Source: Blautia sp. An81
GTDB lineage: Bacteria > Bacillota > Clostridia > Lachnospirales > Lachnospiraceae
DNA length: 54,256 nucleotides
Direction of reading: 5' to 3'
Assembly (NCBI RefSeq): GCF_002161285.1
Contig: NZ_NFHH01000026.1
Coordinates: 1 to 54,256, forward strand
Part shown: positions 7,406 to 15,355 of the stretch, in pieces
Layout of the letters: the number at the start of each line of letters is the position of its first letter
Position numbering within the stretch: position 1 is the first letter of the stretch
Notes under the pieces: model-generated
What the model was told of the DNA's origin: nothing
The model's input: the letters and a program-made list of their open reading frames with translations, nothing else
Databases searched by the model: none
Translations under genes and position numbers: made by a program

Positions 7406-8265
7406 AAATCACAGAGCTTGGGATTTCTTTATTTACCGTCGGCAAGATCCGTGCGGTGGAAAATGAGTCTTTCGGAGTATATTATCTGTCGGAACCGGAA
7501 TTTGAGATCCGTCCTATTGCGGAGAAACTGTTTCCAATCTTTCAGTATGAGAAGGAATACTTTAACGATCCGGATGCACAATTTAAAGTTTTTCTGAGGA
7601 GAGATCCCTTTGTGATCAGCAATGGGGGATCGGCCTGCAGATATGCTTTTATCTCCGGCTACAGTGCATTTGGCGGCTTTGATCCGGACAAATGGTTCAA
7701 TGTACTGATCCATGAGATGACCCATACCTGGCCATATATGGACGACAATAATGTGGGAGAGGGAACCTGGTTTTTGGAAGAAGCCACAGAATATTACTGT
7801 ACCTGGCTTCCCTATATTGGAGGATTTCTTGATGATGAATTTACGGTCAAGTGCTTAAATGAAAAGATTGGGAGAAGATATTATCAGAATCCCTTCAGGG
7901 AGACGCCGAATATGGAAATACCGAAGATCCAATGGAAAGAGAGGCTCGCACAGGAGTGCCCTTATGGAAGAGGGTTCCTGTATCTGGCGAACACAGAGGC
8001 GCAGCTTCGACGGGCCGGGAAAGGAAGTATTGATGACATTGTAAAACAATTTGGCTGGGATCGGCCCATGCATCCTGCGGATTGGAAGGCCTTTCTTCAG
8101 GAACGCCTCGGCCGGGAGGCAGTTGTTCAGTTTGAAGAGATGACTGCAGGAAAGTTCCTTGAGCCGGATCCGGATATTTTTGAAAACAGATTTCAAGTTG
8201 TGAAGGATGAAATTGAACTCAACGGCCAAAAGGTAACATCTTATCATTTTGAAACAAAAAGATAA
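7402..8265 (+). CDS. M61/M1-like gluzincin metallopeptidase, catalytic part
   Basis: The 287-residue protein carries a zinc-protease signature: HEMTH at 104-108 followed by WFLEEATEYY, placing the third ligand at E126, 17 residues after the second histidine. The same spacing and aromatic context (HExxHxW...W..E..TEYY) occur in M61 glycyl-aminopeptidase-like enzymes. No signal peptide or membrane segment is seen, so it probably acts on peptides in the cytoplasm. The start chosen is the ATG overlapping the previous stop; a GTG at 7390 is an alternative. It lacks the usual large N-terminal domain, part of which may be the preceding small ORF. It leads the operon with a transporter and amino-acid enzymes. 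Confidence 0.72.
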   Translation: MKITELGISLFTVGKIRAVENESFGVYYLSEPEFEIRPIAEKLFPIFQYEKEYFNDPDAQFKVFLRRDPFVISNGGSACRYAFISGYSAFGGFDPDKWFNVLIHEMTHTWPYMDDNNVGEGTWFLEEATEYYCTWLPYIGGFLDDEFTVKCLNEKIGRRYYQNPFRETPNMEIPKIQWKERLAQECPYGRGFLYLANTEAQLRRAGKGSIDDIVKQFGWDRPMHPADWKAFLQERLGREAVVQFEEMTAGKFLEPDPDIFENRFQVVKDEIELNGQKVTSYHFETKR

Positions 8266-8281
8266 AAGGAGAGTGATTCAG

Positions 8282-9682
8282 ATGACAAATAAGAGACTTC
8301 CTCTAAAAGTAAAAATTGCCCTTGGCGTAGCAAGCTGGGCCAATAATCTGCTGGTACTTCTGAATACTTATTTTCTGCTGTATTTTTATACAGATGTGGT
8401 GGGCATATCTGGAGGGACTGCCGGGATCATTATGTTGATCGCCCGGGTATGGGATGCTGTAAATGATCCGATGATGGGGATTATTGTAGATAAGACCAGA
8501 TCGAAAGAAGGAAAGTGCCGCTTCTGGCTGAAATATTTTTCGGTCCCGACCGCTGTAGTTCTGTTTTTGAGCTACTTCTGTCCGGCAGTATCCACTCCCG
8601 GTAAGATTGCTTGGGTTGCAGTCACCTATATCCTTCAGGGTATGGCTTCCACTGTCCTGTCTGTCTCAACCAATGCACTGACGGCCCGTGTGACAGACGA
8701 TCCGGATGAACGGGTGCTGATCCAACAGATTTCCTCCCTGGGAGATTTGGCGCTGTCACTGACGATCCCGTCTGTGACATTACCGCTTGCAACATTTTTT
8801 GCAGGAGAAAGTCATAACATGATCACAGGATTTGCAGGCGTGGTAGCGATTTACTCTGTGATTTACGGAGTGCTCAGGCTGATATCCTGGAAGGGCACGG
8901 AAGGGTATGATGTGGACAGCAGTGAGGATGAGAAACATATAGGGGAAAACCATTCTGGTCAGAGTATTTTAGAACTGATCAGGCAGACATTCCGTAATCA
9001 CTATGCCCTCCTGGCTTCTGCGTCCTACATATTTTATCTTCTGATCTCTGCGATCATGGGAAGTACGACAGTGTATTATTTTAAATATAATCTCCAGAAT
9101 ACCAATCTGCTCAGTGTATATTCTGTGGCTGTTATGGTAGGGAGCGTGATTGGTATTCTGACTATGAAACCTATGCACAAATTATTGGGAAACGCCCGAT
9201 CCTGTGCATTCTGCGGAGCTGCCTGCGTGGTGGGATGCATCATCCGATGGGTCACCATGGATCAGAACTTTTTGATTTTTGTGGTTTCCATGATCATTCT
9301 GGGCTTCGGGAGCGGCATGGTGGGCTCTTATTCGGTACAGTGCATCCTGGATTCCTGTACTTATGCAAAGCTTAAAGATGGAGCAAACAATCAGGGAACG
9401 ACTATGGCTGTATTTACCTTTTCCCAGAAGCTGGGACAGGCTCTTGGAGGTGTTGTGGCAGGATGGATGCTGGAACTGGTTCCTTATGTGGCGAATGCAC
9501 AGATCCAGGAGCAGTCTGTGTTAGATCTGTTTTTTGCAGAAAATATCATTCTTCCGATGATTCTTGCAGGCTGTCTTACTATTAGCTTTCTATTGGTATC
9601 ACGGTATGATAAGAGACTGAGAGAACTGGTCAGAAACAGAAAGGCGGAAGAGCAGGGAATACGTTCCTGCCAAAAGGTATGA
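8282..9682 (+). CDS. GPH-family (MelB-like) cation symporter
   Basis: A 466-residue polytopic membrane protein of the glycoside-pentoside-hexuronide:cation symporter family within the major facilitator superfamily. The N-terminus has the family pattern: KIALGVASWANNLL, then FYTDVVGIS, then ARVWDAVNDPMMGIIVDKTRS, the conserved cytoplasmic loop after helix 2. About twelve hydrophobic segments follow. Although named for sugars, GPH-like carriers also occur with other solutes. The neighbours here are all peptide or amino-acid enzymes, so a peptide or amino-acid conjugate is the likelier substrate (inference). The ATG at 8282 is preceded by AGGAGAG; an upstream ATG at 8249 lies inside the previous gene. 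Confidence 0.82.
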   Translation: MTNKRLPLKVKIALGVASWANNLLVLLNTYFLLYFYTDVVGISGGTAGIIMLIARVWDAVNDPMMGIIVDKTRSKEGKCRFWLKYFSVPTAVVLFLSYFCPAVSTPGKIAWVAVTYILQGMASTVLSVSTNALTARVTDDPDERVLIQQISSLGDLALSLTIPSVTLPLATFFAGESHNMITGFAGVVAIYSVIYGVLRLISWKGTEGYDVDSSEDEKHIGENHSGQSILELIRQTFRNHYALLASASYIFYLLISAIMGSTTVYYFKYNLQNTNLLSVYSVAVMVGSVIGILTMKPMHKLLGNARSCAFCGAACVVGCIIRWVTMDQNFLIFVVSMIILGFGSGMVGSYSVQCILDSCTYAKLKDGANNQGTTMAVFTFSQKLGQALGGVVAGWMLELVPYVANAQIQEQSVLDLFFAENIILPMILAGCLTISFLLVSRYDKRLRELVRNRKAEEQGIRSCQKV

Positions 9683-10872
9683 TAGTGGAGAGTGCAAAAA
9701 GGGATCATATCGGAAACATGAAAGGCATTGCAGAGAGAGAGATGTCTTCCGGAAAGATTGAACTTGTGGAAGGCAATGAGCTGGTCTATTTAAGCGGAGC
9801 AGAGATGGATCTAAAAACCGCTCCTGTGATTCGAAAGAGCCTTTCTGATTTTGCAGAGAATGGATTGTACGGGTATACTGTTCAAGACCAAAGATATAAT
9901 GAAGCGGTCCGCCGCTGGATGGCCAAAACCCGATCTCTGAAACTCAGCGGCGAGGAAATCGTAGTCACTACAGGAACTATTTCTGCAGTTAATACGGCAA
10001 TAAAGGCATTTACTGCCCCGGGAGACGGGATCGTCCTTCAGTCGCCATCCTATTACAGATTCGACCGGGCTATCCGCAATCAGGGAAGGAATGTTGTATA
10101 CAATCCAATGATCTGTGAAAACGGAAACTACAGGATCGACTTTGATCATCTTGCAAAGTGCTGTTCGGTTCCGGAAAACAGGATGCTTCTGATCTGTAGT
10201 CCCCATAACCCGACAGGTCGGATATTTACCAGAAAAGAACTGGAGATAATGACGGATCTTGCTCAAAAAAATAATATGATCATTTTTTGTGATGAGATTT
10301 TCGGAGAGATGATAATGGACGGATATACCTTTCATTCTCTGCTCACAGTTTCAAAGAAAGGAATCATCGTATCAACTTCTCTGGGGAAATGCTTTAACTT
10401 TACCGGCGTAAATCAGGCAAATCTGCTGATCTGCGATCAGGCTGTAAGAGCAGAGTTTAAAGTACAGCAGAAAAAAGACCATATAGGAAGCATTGACCCG
10501 TTTTTCTATAATGCGCTTTGTGCGGCCTACACAGAGGCGGGATACAGATGGATCCGGGAGGTATGTTCACTGGTAAAAAGAAACGAAGAACTGATCCGGA
10601 GATTCTGCGCCGCCAAAATGCCTTTGATCAGACCGGTGCCCCTTCAGGGAGGCTTTATCTTATGGATGGATATGAGAGGACTAGGCTTTGATGAGGAGGA
10701 ACTGCAGCAATTTATGGAGCGGCAGGCGAATGTAATCGGGGATCCGGGAAATGAATACGGAAGCTGCGGAAGAGGATTTTACCGTCTGCAGATCGCAGCC
10801 CAGGAAAAGACAATAAGACAGATGCTCGAACAGATGAAAAAAGCGTATGAGAGAGGAGGATTCGGAAAATGA
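9679..10872 (+). CDS. PLP-dependent aminotransferase / C-S beta-lyase-like (class I/II, MalY-PatB type)
   Basis: The 397-residue fold-type I PLP enzyme shows NPTG at 177-180, the cofactor aspartate in CDEIF (D205) and the Schiff-base lysine in TSLGKCFNFTG (K237). The YTVQDQRYNEAVRRWM segment and the K-C-F-N-F-x-G context resemble MalY/PatB cystathionine beta-lyases more than classical aspartate aminotransferases. Either transamination or beta-elimination of a cysteine conjugate is possible. The start overlaps the transporter stop (ATGA) and its stop overlaps the next start (ATGA), so translation is tightly coupled in the operon. Confidence 0.8.
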   Translation: MIVESAKRDHIGNMKGIAEREMSSGKIELVEGNELVYLSGAEMDLKTAPVIRKSLSDFAENGLYGYTVQDQRYNEAVRRWMAKTRSLKLSGEEIVVTTGTISAVNTAIKAFTAPGDGIVLQSPSYYRFDRAIRNQGRNVVYNPMICENGNYRIDFDHLAKCCSVPENRMLLICSPHNPTGRIFTRKELEIMTDLAQKNNMIIFCDEIFGEMIMDGYTFHSLLTVSKKGIIVSTSLGKCFNFTGVNQANLLICDQAVRAEFKVQQKKDHIGSIDPFFYNALCAAYTEAGYRWIREVCSLVKRNEELIRRFCAAKMPLIRPVPLQGGFILWMDMRGLGFDEEELQQFMERQANVIGDPGNEYGSCGRGFYRLQIAAQEKTIRQMLEQMKKAYERGGFGK

Positions 10873-12080
10873 TATTGAACCATGTGAGGCTGATCCGTGA
10901 ACTGTCCTCTGGGATAAGCACGGAATCCGGGTTTGTAAGAGTTGAAAAAGACATGATCACAGAAGTATCAGACAGACCTTATCCTTTAGCGGATGAAACT
11001 GCAGTTAATACGAACATAGGAAATACAGAAGATATTGATATGGTTGACTGTAAAGGGAAGACACTGATTCCCGGTTTGATCGACTTGCATACACATATTA
11101 CTGTGCTGAATCAAGTGGGATTTAACTGTCTGCATTCCGATATGGAGCTTTTGACAACGGCAGCAGAGCATGCAGCACATTATCTGGATATGGGCTTTAC
11201 AACGATACGTGATTGCGGGAGCATTCACCGGGTTGCAAATGAGGTGAAGCATATGGCACAGATTGGATTGATCGAAGCACCTGACCTGATCACCTGCGGG
11301 AGAGCAGTCATGCCCACAGAGGGAAGCGAAGACCATATCATGGCACAGCATGTCCACTTCGCAGATACAGTAGATGAAGTGAGAAAGGCGGCAAGACAGG
11401 AAATCGCAGAGGGAGCGGATTTTTTGAAAGTATTTACCTCCGGAGCGGCAGCAGTTGCCACCAGTGTCCCTGAGCAGAGTATTATGTTTCCAGAAGAAAT
11501 CCGGGCAGCGGTGGAGACTGCAGAAAGAAAAGGACGTTATGTGGCAGCTCACTGCCATGGAGACAATGCAGTCCGAAACAGTATCCTTGCCGGAGTAAGG
11601 ACAATAGAACACGCTACTTTGATTTCAGATGAGACGCTGGAGCTTGCGGCCGTACAGGGGGCGTATCTGATTCCTACACTGGCTGTTATGCATATCTCTG
11701 ACGGCCCCAGAAAGGATTATTGGGAAAAGCGATTGGGACCGATGTTCCGACACTGTACGGAAAAAATGGCAAAAGCATATGAGATGGGTCTGTATCTTGG
11801 ATTCGGTACAGATTGTGCTGCCGGAGACTTTTGCTATGATAACGGGATTGAGTTTAGATTCCGTAGGGAGAACTGCGGGATGAAGGACTTGGATATTCTG
11901 CTTCAGTGCACAAGAAATAACGCAGTGATCGCAGGGATTGAAGACAGAGTCGGAATGATCCGAAAAGGAATGTCAGCGGATCTGATCCTGGTAGACGGAA
12001 AACCGGATCTGGATATCCGCTGTATGTATCACAGACCAAAACTTGTAATGAAGAGAGGAAAAATCGTCCGAAGAATGTAA
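10869..12080 (+). CDS. Metal-dependent amidohydrolase (imidazolonepropionase/Xaa-Pro dipeptidase-like)
   Basis: The 403-residue enzyme of the amidohydrolase superfamily has all metal ligands in order: HTH in LIDLHTHI (H74, H76), the bridging lysine in DFLKVFTSGA (K187), H228/H230 in AAHCHGD, H248 in TIEHAT and the catalytic D315 in GFGTDC. This layout is that of the subgroup that hydrolyses Xaa-Pro and other C-terminal dipeptides or N-acyl amino acids; the exact substrate cannot be read from the sequence. It is the last gene of the first half of the cluster, coupled to the aminotransferase by ATGA. The convergent regulator gene ends 15 nt downstream. Confidence 0.82.
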   Translation: MILNHVRLIRELSSGISTESGFVRVEKDMITEVSDRPYPLADETAVNTNIGNTEDIDMVDCKGKTLIPGLIDLHTHITVLNQVGFNCLHSDMELLTTAAEHAAHYLDMGFTTIRDCGSIHRVANEVKHMAQIGLIEAPDLITCGRAVMPTEGSEDHIMAQHVHFADTVDEVRKAARQEIAEGADFLKVFTSGAAAVATSVPEQSIMFPEEIRAAVETAERKGRYVAAHCHGDNAVRNSILAGVRTIEHATLISDETLELAAVQGAYLIPTLAVMHISDGPRKDYWEKRLGPMFRHCTEKMAKAYEMGLYLGFGTDCAAGDFCYDNGIEFRFRRENCGMKDLDILLQCTRNNAVIAGIEDRVGMIRKGMSADLILVDGKPDLDIRCMYHRPKLVMKRGKIVRRM

Positions 12081-12095
12081 ATAAGGAACCGGATG

Positions 12096-12740
12096 TCAGG
12101 CATCGGCATCCAGTTCTTTGAGATACTTGTAGATTGTGTACTTAGAGACATTTAGCTGCTTTGCTACATAGCCGACGCTTTTTTGCAGGCGGAAGTAGTC
12201 CTGTTCTTTCAGGAGAGCTACCAGGGAAAAACGCTCTTGTTTTTTCATGGCAGATATGGGAACCCCAATTCGGGACAACGCCTGGTGGAAGAGTTGTACC
12301 AGCAGGTCAGCGTCAGATCTTTCATTCCCTGACATGGTAGAAAAGAGATCACCGCTGTCAGAGGTAACTGAACTGAGAAAGTGTTCCATCTGCGTCATCA
12401 GGGTAATCTCGTAATTGATCCCCAGTGCGAGGACATAATCTTCTCCGGTGAGAAAAAAAGTGGAGGATTTTACAGTACGGCCATTTTTTAAATGAACAAG
12501 CTGATTGATAATATCATGGGTGCCGATTTTCCGGATCTGGCTTGTATCGACAAGAGAGGAATCCAGGATACCATTGTGGGAGCCGGGGCTTCGACCGCTG
12601 ACATTTCCATTGTAAATTGCCACGTTTGTCATCATGCCGTCTGAAAAATCGTGTATGATAGTTTCACAGCTTTCGCCGAAGATGAGTGCAATGCCGTGAG
12701 CCAAGCGGTCAAGAAAGAAAAATGCCTCTGATTTTGTCAT
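12096..12740 (-). CDS. YheO/DauR-type transcriptional regulator (PAS-like domain plus HTH)
   Basis: A 214-residue regulator. The N-terminal YheO-like PAS domain (about 8-120) has the hallmarks ETIIHDFS and NGNVSGRSPGS. The C-terminal helix-turn-helix (about 190-212) contains VGYVAKQLNVSKYTIYKYLKEL. The start is the ATG at 12740 behind TGAGGTAA; a longer reading to 12824 runs through the promoter and operator. DauR of this family controls D-arginine use in Pseudomonas, so these proteins often sense amino-acid-like ligands. It is divergent from the M20 gene. Its own promoter (TTGATA at 12795-12800, TAAAAT at 12772-12777, 17 bp apart) is covered by the palindrome at 12782-12804, which suggests autoregulation. 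Confidence 0.85.
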   Translation of the reverse strand: MTKSEAFFFLDRLAHGIALIFGESCETIIHDFSDGMMTNVAIYNGNVSGRSPGSHNGILDSSLVDTSQIRKIGTHDIINQLVHLKNGRTVKSSTFFLTGEDYVLALGINYEITLMTQMEHFLSSVTSDSGDLFSTMSGNERSDADLLVQLFHQALSRIGVPISAMKKQERFSLVALLKEQDYFRLQKSVGYVAKQLNVSKYTIYKYLKELDADA

Positions 12741-12771
12741 AACAATTACCTCACTTACTATGTTTACTATG

Positions 12772-12800
12772 ATTTTAACATCAGGTTGATAATTTATCAA
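12772..12800 (-). promoter_or_regulatory. Promoter of the YheO-type regulator
   Basis: On the minus strand, TTGATA (12795-12800) and TAAAAT (12772-12777) are separated by 17 bp. The -35 is embedded in the right half of the palindrome. Confidence 0.65.
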
Positions 12801-12804
12801 CCTG
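12782..12804. promoter_or_regulatory. Perfect 23-bp palindromic operator in the divergent control region
   Basis: Arms CAGGTTGATAA and TTATCAACCTG flank a single central T with no mismatch. The core TTGATAATTTATCAA has the same TTGA-N7-TCAA form as the two dyads at 7058-7094. It lies between the divergent regulator and M20 genes, 18 nt before the M20 start. Confidence 0.8.
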
Positions 12805-12822
12805 CAGGAAAGGAGAAGAAGC

Positions 12823-14010
12823 ATGCAGGATTATAAAAAATTGATTGAAAAATATGAAAAGGATCTGATAAGAAATCGACGTTATCTGCATCAGCATCCC
12901 GAACTCGGGTTTGATCTGGATCATACAGTGCAGTATGTGAAGGAAGAATTGACTGCTATGGGATGTAAGCCGATAGATATTGGAGACCATGGGGGGGCAG
13001 CGGTAATCGGGAAAAAAGAGGGCAGATGCATTCTGCTTCGATCCGATATGGATGCCCTGCCAATGAAGGAAGAGAGCGGATTGCCTTTTTCGTGTACTTA
13101 TGACAGTGCAGCGCATACCTGCGGGCACGATACACATACGGCTATGCTTCTTACCGCAGCCCGGATTTTTAAAGAAATTGAGGATGAACTTCCTGGAAAG
13201 GTAAAACTTTTGTTCCAACCTGCAGAAGAAATAGGTTACGGGTGTCGTAACATGGTTGAAAATGGGATCCTTGAAAACCCGAAGGTTGATGCGGCATTTG
13301 GTGCACATATTATGTCATGTTTTCCAAAAGAGACGGTTCTCTATGGCACGGGAAGTCTCTCTACAGGGGCAGACCTGTTTACGATCACCGTACATGGGAA
13401 AGGAGGGCATGGATCTGTCCCACATACGACCATTGATCCGATCAATATTGCATGTCATATTGTTTTGAACCTTCAGACAGTAAATAGCCGTGAGATAGAT
13501 GCTCAGGAGATGGCCGTACTGGACTTTGGATCCATCAATGCTGGATCTGCAGGCAATGCAATACCTGAGACAGCAGTGCTGAAGGGGAATATCCGCACAT
13601 TCAACAATGATGTGCGCAGACAGATTAAGAAGAGGGTTTCAGAGATTACGGAACAGACTGCCGCAATGTTCGGCGGAAGCGCCCAGATAGAATATTCCCT
13701 TGAAATGGGGGCTGTGGTTACGGATACCATGGTCACAGCACTGTGCGGAAATGAGATCAAAAAGCATATGGATGCGGCGAAAGTAAATGACCATATCCTG
13801 AAACTTCCGTTCAGTGAAGACTTCTCCTATATCAGCGACCTGGTTCCGTCCACCTTTTTCCTGATTGGCGCTTGCCCGGAAAACAGCGAGGTGCTGACGC
13901 AGCATAATCCCAGGATTATTTTTGATGAGGAATCTATGAAAACAGGCGTACTTGTCTATGTGGCAGGAGCCATGGGATACTTAAAGGAAGGCGGTAAAGA
14001 AAAGATATGA
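12823..14010 (+). CDS. M20-family N-acyl-amino-acid amidohydrolase
   Basis: The 395-residue M20D-type hydrolase has family motifs in order: HQHPELGFD near residue 24, LLRSDMDALPM (about 71-81), HTCGHDTHTAMLL with C100 and H102 as metal ligands, FQPAEEIGYG (E135/E136) and a later FGAHI. It is expected to remove an acyl group from an N-acyl amino acid or to hydrolyse a small amide, with a dinuclear metal centre, in the cytoplasm. The ATG follows AAAGGAG and lies 18 nt after the operator palindrome. Its stop overlaps the next start (ATGA). Deacylation, followed by the lyase or aminotransferase made in the other half of the cluster, is a plausible order of events. Confidence 0.86.
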   Translation: MQDYKKLIEKYEKDLIRNRRYLHQHPELGFDLDHTVQYVKEELTAMGCKPIDIGDHGGAAVIGKKEGRCILLRSDMDALPMKEESGLPFSCTYDSAAHTCGHDTHTAMLLTAARIFKEIEDELPGKVKLLFQPAEEIGYGCRNMVENGILENPKVDAAFGAHIMSCFPKETVLYGTGSLSTGADLFTITVHGKGGHGSVPHTTIDPINIACHIVLNLQTVNSREIDAQEMAVLDFGSINAGSAGNAIPETAVLKGNIRTFNNDVRRQIKKRVSEITEQTAAMFGGSAQIEYSLEMGAVVTDTMVTALCGNEIKKHMDAAKVNDHILKLPFSEDFSYISDLVPSTFFLIGACPENSEVLTQHNPRIIFDEESMKTGVLVYVAGAMGYLKEGGKEKI

Positions 14011-14948
14011 AGATCATAGAGGAAGAACAGGTAAGGAAGCTGCTTACACCGGAGAAATGCATGGATGTCATGCAAAAAACTCTTATGGATCTGGAATTAG
14101 GAAAGTGTGTAATGCCTCAGAGACTGATCTGCAGGATGCCCAATACCGCAGCTCTTGGTTTTATGCCGGCATATACAGGGGACTATTTCGGAGCAAAAGC
14201 AATCACAGCCTATGAACCGAATATGGGAACAGGCTATCCTTCTCATATTGGATATGTGATGCTCTTTGAGAGCAGACACTGCACAGTCTGCGGCATGATC
14301 GAGGCGGGGAGTATCACAGAAATCCGTACAGGATGTGTTTCTGCTGTAGCCACAGATCTGCTGGCAGAGAAAAACGCTCACAAAATGGCAGTGATCGGAG
14401 CGGGAGCTCAGGCAAGAAGCCATCTTGCAGCCATCCGTTTGGTAAGAAAGATCACAGAGGTCACCGTATACGACAAAAATCCCGCAGCTTCAGAACTATA
14501 TGCCGAGGAAATGAAAAAAAAATACGGGATTTCCGTTAAAACCTGCGGGAGTGTTGAAAGTGCTGTTGCCGATGCGGATATTATCTGTACGGTATGTCCT
14601 GCAAAGGAAGCTTATCTTACCAAAGATATGGTGAAGCTAGGTGTTCATATTAATGCAGTCGGTACATTTTCTCCGACTACAAGAGAAGTGGCATCCGACT
14701 TGATCGGGGCAGCAAGGCTCTATTCGGATCATACACCTTCATGCAGAAAGGAGAGCGGGGAATATCTTATTCCTCTGAAGGAAGGTATTATTACGGAATC
14801 CCATATTATCGGTTCTGTAGGCGAATTGCTTTTAGGCAAAGTACCAGGACGTCAAAGCAAAAATGATATTACTGTTTTTGATGCACTGGGTCTTGCAGTT
14901 GAAGATATTTCCAGTGCGGAGTTGGTTTATCTGGAATCGAAGAAATAA
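14007..14948 (+). CDS. Ornithine cyclodeaminase / mu-crystallin family NAD(P)-dependent enzyme
   Basis: The 313-residue protein has the family's Rossmann motif MAVIGAGAQARSHL (GAGAQA at 131-136), the catalytic-region lysine in FGAKAIT (K64) and the EIRTG arginine (R107). Members include ornithine cyclodeaminase, alanine dehydrogenase, ketimine reductases and delta1-pyrroline-2-carboxylate reductases, so the reaction cannot be fixed from sequence. Pairing with M20 and an aminotransferase-like enzyme suggests an amino-acid or cyclic-imine intermediate. It is coupled to the M20 gene by ATGA and followed by a strong terminator, closing the accessory cluster. Confidence 0.82.
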   Translation: MKIIEEEQVRKLLTPEKCMDVMQKTLMDLELGKCVMPQRLICRMPNTAALGFMPAYTGDYFGAKAITAYEPNMGTGYPSHIGYVMLFESRHCTVCGMIEAGSITEIRTGCVSAVATDLLAEKNAHKMAVIGAGAQARSHLAAIRLVRKITEVTVYDKNPAASELYAEEMKKKYGISVKTCGSVESAVADADIICTVCPAKEAYLTKDMVKLGVHINAVGTFSPTTREVASDLIGAARLYSDHTPSCRKESGEYLIPLKEGIITESHIIGSVGELLLGKVPGRQSKNDITVFDALGLAVEDISSAELVYLESKK

Positions 14949-14960
14949 ATAACATTAGGG

Positions 14961-15007
14961 GCTGCCGTATCCATGGTCAGAAAATCATAGATGCGGCAGC
15001 TTTTTTT
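14961..15007 (+). terminator. Intrinsic terminator of the M20/cyclodeaminase operon
   Basis: GCTGCCGTATC pairs with GATGCGGCAGC and is followed by seven Ts. Confidence 0.88.
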
Positions 15008-15064
15008 GCTATTTTAACCAGCTCTTTAAATATTTTATAGTGCTTTGCAGACTTCTGGTTTACG

Positions 15065-15093
15065 TTGACTTTTTGCACAGAAAATTATATAAT
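15065..15093 (+). promoter_or_regulatory. Sigma-A promoter of the cobalamin operon
   Basis: TTGACT (15065-15070) and consensus TATAAT (15088-15093) are 17 bp apart, placing the transcript start just before the riboswitch. Confidence 0.8.
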
Positions 15094-15119
15094 AAACAAA
15101 GTCATTCTTGAAAAAATAA

Positions 15120-15314
15120 GCTGGAAATCTTTATGGAAGCAGGTGGAATTCCTGTGCAAGTCCGTTACTGTGAAAGCCAGATACATAAGATTTTCAGAAG
15201 GTGTGGAGGTTTTATCTGCGGCAACCGGATACTTCCATGATATCGTGTGAGGTAAAGAGCTGATACAGCTCTGTGATACACTAGGTCCGTTGCCAGTTGG
15301 CAACGGATTTTTCT
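15120..15314 (+). ncRNA. Cobalamin riboswitch (compact type) with terminator expression platform
   Basis: The core has a GGAAGCAGGTGGAATTCC block, then GCAAGTCC..ACTGTGA, the B12-box/L5 region of cobalamin aptamers. It is closed by a P1-like helix pairing AATCTTTATG (15126-15135) with CATAAGATT (15184-15192). The long peripheral arms of the large AdoCbl type are missing, so it resembles the smaller class-II/variant aptamers. A downstream hairpin (about 15205-15235) exposes CGGCAACC, the expected L13 kissing loop. The terminator stem TCCGTTGCCA/TGGCAACGGA (15286-15307) with a T-rich tail then precedes cbiD. GGCAAC at 15220-15225 is complementary to GTTGCC at 15289-15294 in the terminator, offering a simple antiterminator switch. 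Confidence 0.85.
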
Positions 15315-15355
15315 TTGCACAAATTTCGTTTTATTTGAGAAAACAGAGGCAGGAT

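Noticed and set aside
12741-12824. Longer start for the YheO-type regulator at 12824
   Set aside because: The extension runs through the palindrome and promoter, has no ribosome site and gives a sequence without family similarity.
15290-15355. Upstream start of cbiD
   Set aside because: It lies in the riboswitch terminator, and the ATG at 15356 has a proper ribosome site.
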